64,000 nt of DNA from UBA6080 sp964607515 (GCA_964607515.1 CAZSKU010000001.1:62001-126000), one strand, 5' to 3'. Counted from the stretch's first letter, positions 23,341 to 32,885 are shown. The notes: generated by a model not told the origin, from the letters alone. Program-made: numbers and translations.

Positions 23341-26196
23341 TCAGCCCACTACCCTGCAGCCGGCCCTCTCCATGGCCCCCGCCAGGTGCGTTCCCGTGGG
23401 GGAGTCCGGATGCGCCGCTATCTCCTCCGGAGTTCCCGCAGCGATGATCCTTCCTCCGCCTTCGCCCCCCTCGGGCCCCAGGTCCACTATCCAGTCGGCG
23501 TTCCTCACCACGTCCAGGTTGTGCTCTATCACCAGAACAGTGTTTCCCGCCCCCACCAGCCGGTCCAGGACAATCAGCAGCCTGTTGACGTCGTGGGGGT
23601 GTAGCCCGGTGGTGGGTTCGTCAAGGATGTAGAGGGTGTGGGTGGTGGAGGGGCGCGCCAGCTCCCTGGCCAGTTTCACCCTCTGGGCCTCGCCCCCGGA
23701 CAGGGTGGTGGCCGGCTGCCCCAGCCTGATGTACCCCAGCCCCACGTCCGCCAGTACCCTGATGGTGCCGTAGACCTGGGGGATCCTCTCGAAGAGGGTC
23801 ATGGCATCGTCCACGGTGAGGTTCAAGACGTCCGAGATGCTGAAGTCCCTGAACTTCACCCTGAGGGTTTCCCGGTTGAACCTGAGCCCGCGGCAGGTTT
23901 CGCACTCCACGTAGACGTCCGGCAGGAAGTGCATTTCGATCCGCTTCACCCCCGCGCCGCCGCAGTCCTCGCAACGTCCGCCCTTCACGTTGAAGCTGAA
24001 CCGTCCAGGCTTGTATCCCCTAACCCTGGATTCCGGAAGTTCGGCGAACAGGTTGCGGATGGAGTCGAACGCTTTGGTGTAGGTGGCGGGATTGGAGCGG
24101 GGAGTTCTCCCGATGGGGTCCTGGCTGATGCAGATCACCTTGTCAACGTGTTCCACGCCGTTCATGTCCCGGAAGGGGCCCGGGACCAGGGAGGCCGAAC
24201 CGGTGCCCAGGGCCGAAGCCACCGCGGGGTAGAGGGTCTGGGTGATAAGGGAGCTTTTCCCCGAACCTGAGACTCCGGTGACGCAGACCATCTTGCCCAG
24301 GGGAATCGAGAGGTCCACCGACTTCAGGTTGTGCATGGAAGCCCCACGTATCCGCAGGGTTCCGTGGGACTTTTTTCTGGGGGTGGCCAACCGGACTATG
24401 GTCTTCCTTCCGGAGAGGTAGTCGCCGGTTATGGAGTCCGGATTTCTCATTATCTCTTCGGGGGTTCCCTGGGCCACGAGTCGTCCGCCGTGAGTGCCGG
24501 CGCCGGGGCCGAAGTCCAGGATGTGATCGGCCTTCAGGAGGGTGTCCGGGTCGTGCTCAACCACCAGCACCGTGTTGTCCAGGTCCCGCAGGTGCTCCAG
24601 GGTGGTGACAAGCCGGGCGGTGTCCCTGGGATGAAGCCCCACCGTAGGCTCATCCAGCACGTACAGCACCCCGGTGAGCCCGCTTCCGATCTGGCTTGCC
24701 AGCCTGATCCTCTGGGCCTCTCCTCCCGCCAGGGTGGGGGCGGGCCGGTCCAGGGCCAGGTAGTGCAGCCCTACGTCCCTGAGAAAACCGAGCCTGGCGC
24801 CGATTTCCTTCAGAAGACCCGAAGCCACGGCGGCCCTTCCATCGTCCAGGATGAGGCCGCTGAAAAAGGCGTCCGCCTCGCCGACCGTCATGGATGACAC
24901 CCGGGCTATAGACACTCCGGAGAAGAGAACCGCCCGGGACTCCGGCCTGAGCCTGGTGCCCCCGCAGTCCTCGCAGGTGTAACGTCGGAAGTACTTCTCG
25001 TATTGCTCCCGGGCTCCTTCGCTGCTGGTGCTTCGTTGAAGCCTCTGAAGCCGGGGGATCACCCCCTCGAAGGGGCCGGTCCAGCTGCCCTGGCTGGTGG
25101 TTCCCTGCCAGTCGAACCTCACCGGCCGGTCGCCGGAGCCGTGAAGGATCAGGTCCTTCACTTCCTGGGGAAGCCTCTTCCACGGTGTTCCCGGATTGAA
25201 GCCGTATTCCCGGGCAAGGCTCTTCAGGGCAGAGGAGACCCATCCATGGGGAATGCCCCAGGGGGCCACCGCACCGTCCTTTATGGAAAGGGCGGGTCTG
25301 GGGATCACCAGGGCGGGGTCCACCCTGAGCTGAAAACCAAGACCGGAGCAGCTCCTGCACATGCCGGCTGGGTTGTTGAAGCTGAAGAGCTGGGGGGTCA
25401 GTTCCGGCATGCTCACCCCGCATTTCACGCAGGCGCTCTTCTCGCTCATGAGGGTTTCCTCCCCGGTGTCCGCGTCTATCACCGCCAGAACGCCCTCCCC
25501 CTCCTTTACCGCGGTCTCCACCGAGTCGGCCAGCCGGCTTTCCACCCCAGGCCCGACCTGCAGCCTGTCCACCACTATCATCAGGGAGTGGCGCTTCCTG
25601 GGGTCCAGATGCTTGAGGTCCTCCACCGGGGTGACTTCTCCGTCAAGTATAACCCGGACGAATCCCTTTCTGCGGATCTCCGTGAGCAGGTCCGCCCGGG
25701 CTCCCTTTCTGTTCATGACAACCGGGGCGGCCACCATGATCCTGGTTCCCGGAGGCATGCGAAGGATCGCGTCGGTCATCTGCTGAACGGTCTGGGAGGA
25801 TACCGGCCTGCCGCAGACAGGGCAGTGGGGCTCCCCCGCCCGGGCGAAGAGCACCCGGAGGAAGTCGGCTATCTCGGTGACGGTGCCCACCGTGGATCTC
25901 GGGTTGTGGCTGACCGTCTTCTGCTCGATGGCGATGGCCGGGGAGAGCCCTTCTATGGAGTCGTAGTCGGGTTTGTCCATCTGACCGAGGAACTGCCGAG
26001 CGTATGCGGACAGGGACTCGATGTACCTTCGCTGTCCCTCGGCGTAAAGGGTGTCGAAGGCGAAGGAACTCTTTCCCGAACCTGACACTCCGCTGAGAAC
26101 AACCAGCCTGTTCCTTGGGATGTCCACCGAAACGCCCGCCAGGTTGTGCACCCTGGCCCCCCTGACCTTGATGGAATGTTCGGACAAAACTCCCAC
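23341..26196 (-). CDS. uvrA: excinuclease ABC subunit A
   Basis: 951 residues from GTG 26196; TTG 26187 is an equally plausible start, and the frame extends further upstream through an AT-rich promoter-like stretch. UvrA is the damage-recognition ATPase of nucleotide excision repair. Both ABC modules show Walker A (G-V-S-G-S-G-K-S-S) and signature L-x-G-G-E-A-Q-R motifs, with zinc-finger C-x-x-C pairs, including C-E-D-C-G-G-A-G in the second half. Length and order match the family (~940-950). It is monocistronic here; no LexA-like box was recognised. Confidence 0.95.
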   Translation of the reverse strand: MGVLSEHSIKVRGARVHNLAGVSVDIPRNRLVVLSGVSGSGKSSFAFDTLYAEGQRRYIESLSAYARQFLGQMDKPDYDSIEGLSPAIAIEQKTVSHNPRSTVGTVTEIADFLRVLFARAGEPHCPVCGRPVSSQTVQQMTDAILRMPPGTRIMVAAPVVMNRKGARADLLTEIRRKGFVRVILDGEVTPVEDLKHLDPRKRHSLMIVVDRLQVGPGVESRLADSVETAVKEGEGVLAVIDADTGEETLMSEKSACVKCGVSMPELTPQLFSFNNPAGMCRSCSGLGFQLRVDPALVIPRPALSIKDGAVAPWGIPHGWVSSALKSLAREYGFNPGTPWKRLPQEVKDLILHGSGDRPVRFDWQGTTSQGSWTGPFEGVIPRLQRLQRSTSSEGAREQYEKYFRRYTCEDCGGTRLRPESRAVLFSGVSIARVSSMTVGEADAFFSGLILDDGRAAVASGLLKEIGARLGFLRDVGLHYLALDRPAPTLAGGEAQRIRLASQIGSGLTGVLYVLDEPTVGLHPRDTARLVTTLEHLRDLDNTVLVVEHDPDTLLKADHILDFGPGAGTHGGRLVAQGTPEEIMRNPDSITGDYLSGRKTIVRLATPRKKSHGTLRIRGASMHNLKSVDLSIPLGKMVCVTGVSGSGKSSLITQTLYPAVASALGTGSASLVPGPFRDMNGVEHVDKVICISQDPIGRTPRSNPATYTKAFDSIRNLFAELPESRVRGYKPGRFSFNVKGGRCEDCGGAGVKRIEMHFLPDVYVECETCRGLRFNRETLRVKFRDFSISDVLNLTVDDAMTLFERIPQVYGTIRVLADVGLGYIRLGQPATTLSGGEAQRVKLARELARPSTTHTLYILDEPTTGLHPHDVNRLLIVLDRLVGAGNTVLVIEHNLDVVRNADWIVDLGPEGGEGGGRIIAAGTPEEIAAHPDSPTGTHLAGAMERAGCRVVG

Positions 26197-26455
26197 CGCC
26201 TTCCCCGGGTAATCGGAAAAATATAGCCGCCTGCGGGAACCCCGTGCCACAAAGACACCCGGGGAAAGGCCCGGACCGCAGCAGGCGGTTGTCTGGGGGG
26301 CATAAAGTTCTACAGCGCAGGGATATGGACGGTAGCGGGACGAATGGCAAACAGGTTGCTTTGATTTAAAGCAGCATCACCAGGCCCGGTGGAAGAAAAC
26401 ACAAGGTGTTGTCCGGGTTTAGATTGTGAAAAGATTGGTTTGAATGGAGGATAAA
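26197..26455. promoter_or_regulatory. divergent uvrA-dnaK intergenic region
   Basis: 259 bases. Toward uvrA there is TATATT on the minus strand near 26220 without a clear -35. Toward dnaK there is an imperfect inverted repeat GCTTT-N5-AAAGC near 26360 and AT-rich DNA up to the start. No CIRCE element (TTAGCACTC-N9-GAGTGCTAA) is present. Confidence 0.4.
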
Positions 26456-28360
26456 ATGTCTAAGGTCATCGGCATAGACCTAGGTACCACCAACAGCTGT
26501 GTTGCGGTGATGGAGGGCGGAGACCCGGTGGTCATCGCCAACGCCGAGGGAGCCCGCACCACCCCTTCCGTGGTGGCGCTGTCCGACGGCGGTGAACGGC
26601 TGGTGGGGATCGTGGCCAAACGCCAGGCCGTTGCCAACCCCGGGAACACGGTTTTCTCCATCAAGAGGCTCATGGGCCGCAAATTCAGCGAGTCCGGTTC
26701 AGAAGCCAAGCTGGTTCCCTACAAGATCGTCGAGGGCAAGAACGGCGACGCCTGGGTTGAGATCCAGGGGCGCAAGTACTCGCCTCCCGAGATTTCCGCC
26801 ATGGTTCTGCAGAAGATGAAGCAGACCGCGGAGGACTACCTGGGCGAGGAGGTGAAGCAGGCCGTCATCACCGTTCCGGCCTACTTCAACGACAGTCAGA
26901 GGCAGGCCACCAAGGACGCGGGCAAGATCGCCGGGCTGGAGGTCCTTCGAATAGTCAACGAGCCCACCGCAGCGGCCCTGGCCTACGGTCTGGGCAAGGG
27001 CCACGGGAATGCCACCGTGGCGGTGTACGACCTGGGCGGAGGCACCTTCGACATCTCCATCCTCGAAATTGGCGACGGCGTCTTCGAGGTGAAGTCCACC
27101 AACGGCGACACCCACCTGGGGGGCGACGACTTCGACCAGCTCATAATCAACTGGCTGGTGGACGAATTCAGAAAGCAGCAGGGCATAGACCTGTCAACCG
27201 ACCAGATGGCCGTGCAGAGGTTGAAGGAAGCGGCGGAGAGGGCGAAGTGCGAGCTTTCCACCACCCAGAGCACTGACATCAGTCTTCCCTTCATCACCGC
27301 CGACAACACCGGGCCCAAGCATCTGAATATGACCCTCAGCAGGGCCAGGTACGAGCAACTCACCTCCAAGCTGGTGGAGAGAACGGTCCAGCCCTGCCTT
27401 GACGCCATGAGGGATGCCAAGGTCAAGCCTTCCGACATCGGCGAAGTCATCCTTGTAGGAGGCATGACCCGGATGCCCCTGGTCCAGGCGAAGGTTAAGG
27501 AGCTCTTCGGCCGGGAACCCCACAAGGGCGTGAACCCCGATGAGGTGGTGGCGGTGGGGGCCGCGATCCAGGCCGGTGTACTGGCCGGGGACGTGAAGGA
27601 CGTTCTGCTTTTGGACGTGACTCCCCTCACCCTGGGCATCGAGACCCTGGGAGGGGTCTCCACCCCGATCATCGAGAGGAACACTACCATTCCCACCAGG
27701 AAGAGCCAGGTCTTCAGCACCGCCGCGGACAACCAGACAAGCGTGGAGATTCACGTGCTTCAGGGCGAGAGGAAGATGGCAGGCGACAACAAGACCCTGG
27801 GAAGGTTCATTCTCGACGGCATTCCGCCGGCCCCCAGGGGTCTTCCCCAGATCGAGGTGGCTTTCGACATAGACGCCAACGGCATCGTGAACGTCTCGGC
27901 CACGGACAAGGCCACCGGCAAGGCCCAGAAGATCAGAATAGAGGCCTCGAGCGGTCTCACCGAGGACGAGATCAACAAGATGGTAAGGGACGCGGAAGTC
28001 CATTCAGAGGATGACAGGAAGCGCAAGGAGGCGGTGGAGGCCAGGAACAGGGCCGAGAACCTGGCGTACCAGGTGGACAGACAGATGGCCGAACTGGGAG
28101 ACAAGCTCGACCCGTCCGACCGAAACCGTCTCGAGAACGCGGTGAACGACGTGAAATCGGCCCTGTCATCGGAGGACGACAACCGGATTGCCGCTGCCTC
28201 CCGGGATCTGGAGAAGGTCTGGCAGGAACTTGGAGCCAAGTTCCACCAGCATTCCGCCCAGGGGGCGGGACAGGAGCCCTCCCATGGCGAAGAGGCTCCC
28301 GGCGGGGGTCCGGAGGTGGAAGCAGATTACGAAGTGATGGACGACCATGACCAGGCGTAA
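26456..28360 (+). CDS. dnaK: Hsp70 chaperone DnaK
   Basis: 634 residues. ATG 26456 is preferred over ATG 26444 because GGAGGA lies between them and the protein then begins at the conserved M-S-K-V-I-G-I-D-L-G-T-T-N-S. The phosphate loop D-L-G-G-G-T-F-D, the linker region D-V-L-L-L-D-V-T-P-L and the substrate domain are complete. The C-terminal tail is acidic with Gly/Glu. It refolds proteins with DnaJ and GrpE, both encoded next. The grpE start lies inside the dnaK end (14-base overlap). Confidence 0.98.
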   Translation: MSKVIGIDLGTTNSCVAVMEGGDPVVIANAEGARTTPSVVALSDGGERLVGIVAKRQAVANPGNTVFSIKRLMGRKFSESGSEAKLVPYKIVEGKNGDAWVEIQGRKYSPPEISAMVLQKMKQTAEDYLGEEVKQAVITVPAYFNDSQRQATKDAGKIAGLEVLRIVNEPTAAALAYGLGKGHGNATVAVYDLGGGTFDISILEIGDGVFEVKSTNGDTHLGGDDFDQLIINWLVDEFRKQQGIDLSTDQMAVQRLKEAAERAKCELSTTQSTDISLPFITADNTGPKHLNMTLSRARYEQLTSKLVERTVQPCLDAMRDAKVKPSDIGEVILVGGMTRMPLVQAKVKELFGREPHKGVNPDEVVAVGAAIQAGVLAGDVKDVLLLDVTPLTLGIETLGGVSTPIIERNTTIPTRKSQVFSTAADNQTSVEIHVLQGERKMAGDNKTLGRFILDGIPPAPRGLPQIEVAFDIDANGIVNVSATDKATGKAQKIRIEASSGLTEDEINKMVRDAEVHSEDDRKRKEAVEARNRAENLAYQVDRQMAELGDKLDPSDRNRLENAVNDVKSALSSEDDNRIAAASRDLEKVWQELGAKFHQHSAQGAGQEPSHGEEAPGGGPEVEADYEVMDDHDQA

Positions 28361-28967
28361 TCCCCGGCACAGGCCATCGGGAGAGGACCCCCGACGGGAC
28401 AACATTCCTTCCCGGAGGGGAGGCGGCGAGGAGGAAACTCCCATCGAGCCGGCGGCCCCCGTGGAAGAACTGGACCTGGAGGAGGAGAAATCCCTGTCGC
28501 CGGAGGACTACTGCGTCCTCATGGAGGACTACAGGCGTCTGGCGGCGGACTTCGACAACTACCGCAAGAGGCAGGCCCGGGATTTCAATCGGCTGATCAG
28601 CCAGGGCCGCCGGCAGCTCATCATCGAACTCCTGTCGGTGCTGGACAACTTCGACCGGGCCAGGGAGACCCTGGACGGAACCCACCCCGAGTCTGAGATC
28701 ATCGCCGGGCTTCTCCAGATCGGCAGCCACCTGGAATCCATTCTTCAGAAGGAAGGCCTGAGCGCGGTGGAAACCTCCGGGGGGGATCACTTCGACCCCA
28801 ACATTCACGAGGCCATGATGGCCGAGGATTCCCAGGAAGCCACGGCTGATACGGTGAAGCAGGTTCTTCAGAAGGGGTACCGGCTGGGGCAGGACCTGAT
28901 CCGCCCGGTAAGGGTGAAGGTGGTCAGGGGTCTTCGTCGGGAGGTTGAAGACGCCGGTGATGAATAG
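28347..28967 (+). CDS. grpE: nucleotide exchange factor GrpE
   Basis: 206 residues. A disordered, charged N-terminus (about 1-50) is followed by the long dimer helix (F-D-N-Y-R-K-R) and the C-terminal beta domain with H-F-D-P-N-I-H-E-A and V-K-Q-V-L-Q-K-G-Y. It releases ADP from DnaK. It overlaps dnaK and dnaJ, showing coupled synthesis. The gene order dnaK-grpE-dnaJ differs from the common grpE-dnaK-dnaJ. Confidence 0.95.
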   Translation: MTRRNPRHRPSGEDPRRDNIPSRRGGGEEETPIEPAAPVEELDLEEEKSLSPEDYCVLMEDYRRLAADFDNYRKRQARDFNRLISQGRRQLIIELLSVLDNFDRARETLDGTHPESEIIAGLLQIGSHLESILQKEGLSAVETSGGDHFDPNIHEAMMAEDSQEATADTVKQVLQKGYRLGQDLIRPVRVKVVRGLRREVEDAGDE

Positions 28968-29955
28968 GGATCCCTATTCGACTCTCGGGGTCTCGGAGAG
29001 CGCCGGTCAGGACGATATCAGACAGGCCTACCGGAAGCTCGCCAAGAAGTACCATCCAGACGCCAACCCCGGGGACAGGAACGCCGAAGAGCGTTTCAAG
29101 GAGATCCAGGAAGCCTACGACATCCTGGGAGACCCGGAAAAACGCAGTCAGTTCGACGACGCCAGGAAGAGCGGTGGAACGTTCTTCCGTCAGGGCGGTC
29201 CGGACATGGACTTCCAGGGCGGTTTCGGAGGGCTTGGGGACATCCTCAGCGGCATCTTCGGGGGCGGTTTCGGAGGGAAGCCCCGGCCACGGAGCACCGT
29301 GGTCGACCTTGCGGTGCCCTTCGCCACAGCCGCCCGGGGAGGGACGGTGGAGGCGGTGCTGGAGGTCCCCCGGGAGTGCCGGATCTGCGGCGGGGTGGGA
29401 GGCTCCGGGCGGGAAACCTGCGCCTCGTGCGGAGGCAGCGGCCGGGTGAACAGCGGTCACGGGTTTTTCACCACCAGCCATGCCTGTCAGAACTGCGGCG
29501 GCAGGGGATACACACTGAAGGACGTCTGCGGCGCCTGCCAGGGAAGCGGAAGGGCGGCTTCCAGGGAAAGGGTGACGGTCACGGTTCCCCCGGGGGTCGA
29601 GGACGGAAGCGTACTCCGGATTCCGCTGGGCGGGGTGAACGCCCAGGCCGCGGTCAGGGTTCTTCCAGACCGGTTTCTGCGCCGGGAGGGCAGGGACATC
29701 CACTGCGACGTCTTAATCACAGCGCCCCAAGCGGCGCTGGGCACCCGGGTCATGGTCAGGACCCTTGATGGAAGGGTGCGGCTGAAGATTCCCGAGGGCA
29801 CCCAGCCTGGAACGGTGATCAGAATCCGGGGCAGAGGCGCGGTTCAGCACGGGGTTCAGGGTGACCAGCTGGTGCATGTCCAGGTGCGGATTCCCAGCGG
29901 GCTGTCGCTCCGGGAGAGGGAACTCTGGGAGAATCTTCGGAGATCCGGCAGATAG
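28960..29955 (+). CDS. dnaJ: type I DnaJ co-chaperone
   Basis: 331 residues from ATG 28960; GTG 28957 and TTG 28945 are in frame, and the GGGAGG at 28939-28944 gives a long spacing to the ATG. J-domain with Y-H-P-D near 33-36, a Gly/Phe region (about 80-110), and four zinc motifs C-x-x-C-x-G-x-G (C-R-I-C, C-A-S-C, C-Q-N-C, C-G-A-C), then the substrate-binding C-terminal domain. Shorter than the usual ~375 because the Gly/Phe region and tail are brief. It stimulates DnaK ATPase. Confidence 0.95.
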   Translation: MNRDPYSTLGVSESAGQDDIRQAYRKLAKKYHPDANPGDRNAEERFKEIQEAYDILGDPEKRSQFDDARKSGGTFFRQGGPDMDFQGGFGGLGDILSGIFGGGFGGKPRPRSTVVDLAVPFATAARGGTVEAVLEVPRECRICGGVGGSGRETCASCGGSGRVNSGHGFFTTSHACQNCGGRGYTLKDVCGACQGSGRAASRERVTVTVPPGVEDGSVLRIPLGGVNAQAAVRVLPDRFLRREGRDIHCDVLITAPQAALGTRVMVRTLDGRVRLKIPEGTQPGTVIRIRGRGAVQHGVQGDQLVHVQVRIPSGLSLRERELWENLRRSGR

Positions 29956-30013
29956 GCTCGAAACCCGGTAAAAACTATATTCCGGTGACATCTTTCATTG
30001 GGAGGTTGCACCG

Positions 30014-30193
30014 GTGAATCTGGGTTACCTTGCCCTGGTGATCCCCGGGCTTCTGGGGGCATCTCTGGGATTCGTGATGCTGGGCAGGAGAAAATTCCAC
30101 GGATTTCTGCCCGGGGCGGTGTTCGTGGCGGGAATGGCGATGCTGGTTCTGGGAGTGCTGCTTGCCTGCGTGCCGGATTTTTTCCGGGGGTAG
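30014..30193 (+). CDS. 59-residue membrane protein
   Basis: GTG at 30014 is preceded by GGGAGGT ending about 7 bases upstream; stop TAG at 30191. The 59 residues form two hydrophobic helices (about 3-23 and 31-52) separated by a basic R-R-K-F-H turn. TATATT near 29978 could be a -10 box. The intact frame, good ribosome site and membrane topology support a real gene. Function unknown. It ends 12 bases before the convergent TPR gene. Confidence 0.6.
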   Translation: MNLGYLALVIPGLLGASLGFVMLGRRKFHGFLPGAVFVAGMAMLVLGVLLACVPDFFRG

Positions 30194-30205
30194 ACGCTTC
30201 CGAGG

Positions 30206-30991
30206 TCAGACGATCAGACCGAGCCGCTTGAACTTCACCTTGAAGGTTTCCAGAAGCTCGTTTTCCGGAAATTCCGCGACCCCTTCCTCGACCAGGACGG
30301 CGGCGTCTTCCCACCGGTCCTCCTGGACCATCTGGCGTATCCTTCCGATAAGGTCTTCGACGGAATCCGCGGAATCCTCCATCAAGTCGGCTTCTTCATC
30401 CTCCAGGTCCACATCGTGGGTGAAATTCCCGTCGAAGTCGGTATCCCCGCCGGACGAGGCCTCCAGGTCCGCAAGGAGTTCCGCCAGGCCGGAGACTTCG
30501 GGCAGGATGGCGAAGGCCTGTCTCGCAGCGGTGACCGCGTCGGCCATCGCGCCCTTCTCCATCTTTTTACGGGCCACCGAGACCAGGTTCTCCGCCTTGA
30601 GAGCGGTTGTGAGGGTTGACAGCCTCTCCTCCAAAAGGGCGTTGTCGGGAAAGATCTGTCTGGCCTTTTTCAGATAAGCCAGAGCCTTGGCGTTGTCGCC
30701 TTCCCGGCGGCACTGCTCGGAAAGGTTCAGTGCTTTATCCAGCTTGGGGTCCATGGCCATGGGGTCTGTCCTTTCGGGAGGTATGACAGGGATGGGATCA
30801 TCGGCAACCTTCGGCGCTTTCTTACGGACACCCTCCTCCTCCAGGGCGAGAATCGAGTCCGTGATGACCAGTTCGTCTGGGTCCAGGGCCAGGGCTTTAC
30901 GGATAAGTTCCAGGGCCCTCTCCCTGTTTCCGGACAGGGCCGTTCTCCTGGCTTCGGCGATAAGGTCGCGAACCTTTTCCTGCTCGGTCAC
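30206..30991 (-). CDS. TPR-like repeat protein
   Basis: 261 residues, GTG start. Three blocks of paired helices are visible: about 1-50 (A-L-E-L-I-R-K-A-L-A-L-D-P), about 85-165 (K-A-L-A-Y-L-K-K-A-R-Q-I-F-P), and about 210-258 (W-E-D-A-A-V-L-V-E-E-G). Acidic linkers separate them. No signal or membrane helix; probably a cytoplasmic adaptor. It diverges from the carboxyltransferase gene. Partner unknown. Confidence 0.75.
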   Translation of the reverse strand: MTEQEKVRDLIAEARRTALSGNRERALELIRKALALDPDELVITDSILALEEEGVRKKAPKVADDPIPVIPPERTDPMAMDPKLDKALNLSEQCRREGDNAKALAYLKKARQIFPDNALLEERLSTLTTALKAENLVSVARKKMEKGAMADAVTAARQAFAILPEVSGLAELLADLEASSGGDTDFDGNFTHDVDLEDEEADLMEDSADSVEDLIGRIRQMVQEDRWEDAAVLVEEGVAEFPENELLETFKVKFKRLGLIV

Positions 30992-31052
30992 AGGCCTTCC
31001 TACCTCCGATGAACGGATCGGGAATGAATACCACCGGGGAAACCGGATGCAA

Positions 31053-31058
31053 TATAAT
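31053..31058 (+). promoter_or_regulatory. -10 box ahead of the carboxyltransferase gene
   Basis: A perfect TATAAT lies 47 bases before ATG 31105. No -35 hexamer is recognisable at the expected distance. It supports choosing the downstream start although the frame is open from 31009. Confidence 0.5.
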
Positions 31059-31104
31059 CACGGTGGTTTGCGGCGAAACCCCCAGACTTCCGAAAGGTCC
31101 GGCG

Positions 31105-32850
31105 ATGAGTCTTTCCAGTATTCTCTCCAGGCTTAGACCAGCTCCCAGAATGGTGAGCAGGGGGGCAGGCTCCGTCAGGTTCGTGGACCTGTCCCTGCGG
31201 GACGGGCAGCAGTCCCTTCTGGCCACCAGGATGTCCACGCCCCAGGTGATGCGGCTCATGGGGCCCATTCTGGACACCGGCGTCACCCTCATGGAGGTGT
31301 GGGGAGGAGCCGTCCTGGACAGCGCCATGCGCTTTCTCGACGAAAATCCCTTCGAAAGGCTCAGCCTCATGAGCGAAAAGGCACGTCCCTACCGGGCGGG
31401 GCTTAGAACCCTTTCCCGGGGACAGAACCTTTTCGGGTACGACCCCTATCCCGACGACATTGTAAGGGACTTCAACACGGAGGCCGTCAAGGCGGGCACT
31501 ACGGTGATGCGTATCTTCGATGCGCTGAACTACGCCCCGAACTTCAAGGCGGCCCTTGCCGGGGTCAGGGAGGCTGGGGGCGTCTTCGACGCGGCGGTGT
31601 GCTACACCACCGGCACGCCCTACGACACCGGCTACTTCGTGGACAAGGCCCTGGAGCTTCAGGAACTCGGGGCGGACATGGTCAGCGACAAGGACATGGC
31701 CGGGCTGAAGTCGCCCGTGGAGGCATGGGAGTACTACAGCGGCCTCAAGGCCAGGTTAAGGGTTCCGGTTGTGAGCCACACCCATTGCACCCCCGGATAC
31801 GGCCACATCTCCGCGGTGATAGCCATGCTGTGCGGGGTGGACATGATAGACACAGCCTTCCTTCCCATGGCGGGGGGCAGTTCCCATCCGTCGGCGGAGT
31901 TGCTGGGGGTTTTCGCCGAGGTTCTGGGTATGGACACCGGTATGGACCTCTCCGAGAAGGCCCTGGAACCCCTTCACAGGGAGATGAAAACGGTTGTGGA
32001 GGAAGTCTCCGGAAAGTTCGGGCTCAAGGTGCACAGTTCCACATGGCCCGGCCGGGAGAGGCTGCTTCCCATGGCCGGGAAGACCCTGGGCCATCTGGCC
32101 CGGGGAAGGATTTCCGAGGCTCTGGAAACGGTTCACCGCATGGAGGAGCTCTGCGGCTTTCCCCCGCCGGACCTGAAGGTCCTCGAAGCCCAGATTCCCG
32201 GGGGGATGTACTCCAATTTCGTGAACCAGCTTTCCCGGGACGGCAAGTCCGAGTATCTGGGCCGTGCGCTGGAGGCGGTTCAGGAAGTCAGGAAGAAGGC
32301 CGGATGGTGCCCCCTGGTGACTCCGACCAGCCAGATAGTCGGAGTGAAAGCCTATTTCACGGCCATGGGGAAGAGCGTGAATCCTGTCCAGTTCGTGAAC
32401 CTCATCGCCGGGTACTACGGCAAGACCCCGTTTCCCGTGAGCCCCGACTATCGCCTGGAGGTGTGCGGTTTCAGGGAAGAGAGGGAGTACGATTCCTCGT
32501 CCTTCGACCGGGAGATCCCCCTGGCCTCGGGAACCGGTCTGCCCCTGGCGGAAACCTCCCACGAGAAACTCCTCTACTACCTCTTCCCCGACAGTTCCGG
32601 CAAAGCCTACCTGGAGAAGAAGAGGCAGGCCGAGTGGAGCAGCATGGAGACCGCGGCAAGGGAGGAGGAGGCCAGGGTTCTTGAGTCCCGCCGGCGGGAG
32701 CTTCGGGACAATGCTCTGGTCAACCGGTTCTCCGATGACATGGAAACCCTTTCCGAAAGGCTCTCCAAGGCCGTCGGAAGTTCCAGGGACGAAAGCGACC
32801 CCGACAATCTCGACCAGATAGCGGACCTGGTCTCGGACATCGGGGATTGA
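31105..32850 (+). CDS. carboxyltransferase subunit (oxaloacetate decarboxylase alpha / pyruvate carboxylase B / transcarboxylase 5S type)
   Basis: 581 residues from ATG 31105. The HMGL-like TIM barrel begins F-V-D-L-S-L-R-D-G-Q-Q-S; the metal site H-T-H and the catalytic-Lys region (S-D-K-D-M-A-G-L) are present, and the PYC_OADA domain follows. The protein ends in a charged helical segment with no biotinyl domain and no M-K-M motif, so a separate biotin carrier is required. It moves carboxyl groups between biotin and pyruvate/oxaloacetate. Since methylmalonyl-CoA mutase is also in the window, the 5S-transcarboxylase role is possible. The stop overlaps the metK promoter. Confidence 0.85.
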   Translation: MSLSSILSRLRPAPRMVSRGAGSVRFVDLSLRDGQQSLLATRMSTPQVMRLMGPILDTGVTLMEVWGGAVLDSAMRFLDENPFERLSLMSEKARPYRAGLRTLSRGQNLFGYDPYPDDIVRDFNTEAVKAGTTVMRIFDALNYAPNFKAALAGVREAGGVFDAAVCYTTGTPYDTGYFVDKALELQELGADMVSDKDMAGLKSPVEAWEYYSGLKARLRVPVVSHTHCTPGYGHISAVIAMLCGVDMIDTAFLPMAGGSSHPSAELLGVFAEVLGMDTGMDLSEKALEPLHREMKTVVEEVSGKFGLKVHSSTWPGRERLLPMAGKTLGHLARGRISEALETVHRMEELCGFPPPDLKVLEAQIPGGMYSNFVNQLSRDGKSEYLGRALEAVQEVRKKAGWCPLVTPTSQIVGVKAYFTAMGKSVNPVQFVNLIAGYYGKTPFPVSPDYRLEVCGFREEREYDSSSFDREIPLASGTGLPLAETSHEKLLYYLFPDSSGKAYLEKKRQAEWSSMETAAREEEARVLESRRRELRDNALVNRFSDDMETLSERLSKAVGSSRDESDPDNLDQIADLVSDIGD

Positions 32851-32875
32851 CTCCAGCCGTCCCGGTTCCGATATT
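32847..32875 (+). promoter_or_regulatory. metK operon promoter
   Basis: TTGACT (32847-32852), 17 bases, GATATT (32870-32875). The -35 box overlaps the preceding stop codon. The predicted transcription start, about 32882, falls just before the first riboswitch helix. Confidence 0.65.
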
Positions 32876-32885
32876 CCGGCAGGTA

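Noticed and set aside
26197..26455. CIRCE operator before dnaK
   Set aside because: No TTAGCACTC/GAGTGCTAA repeat was found in either half.
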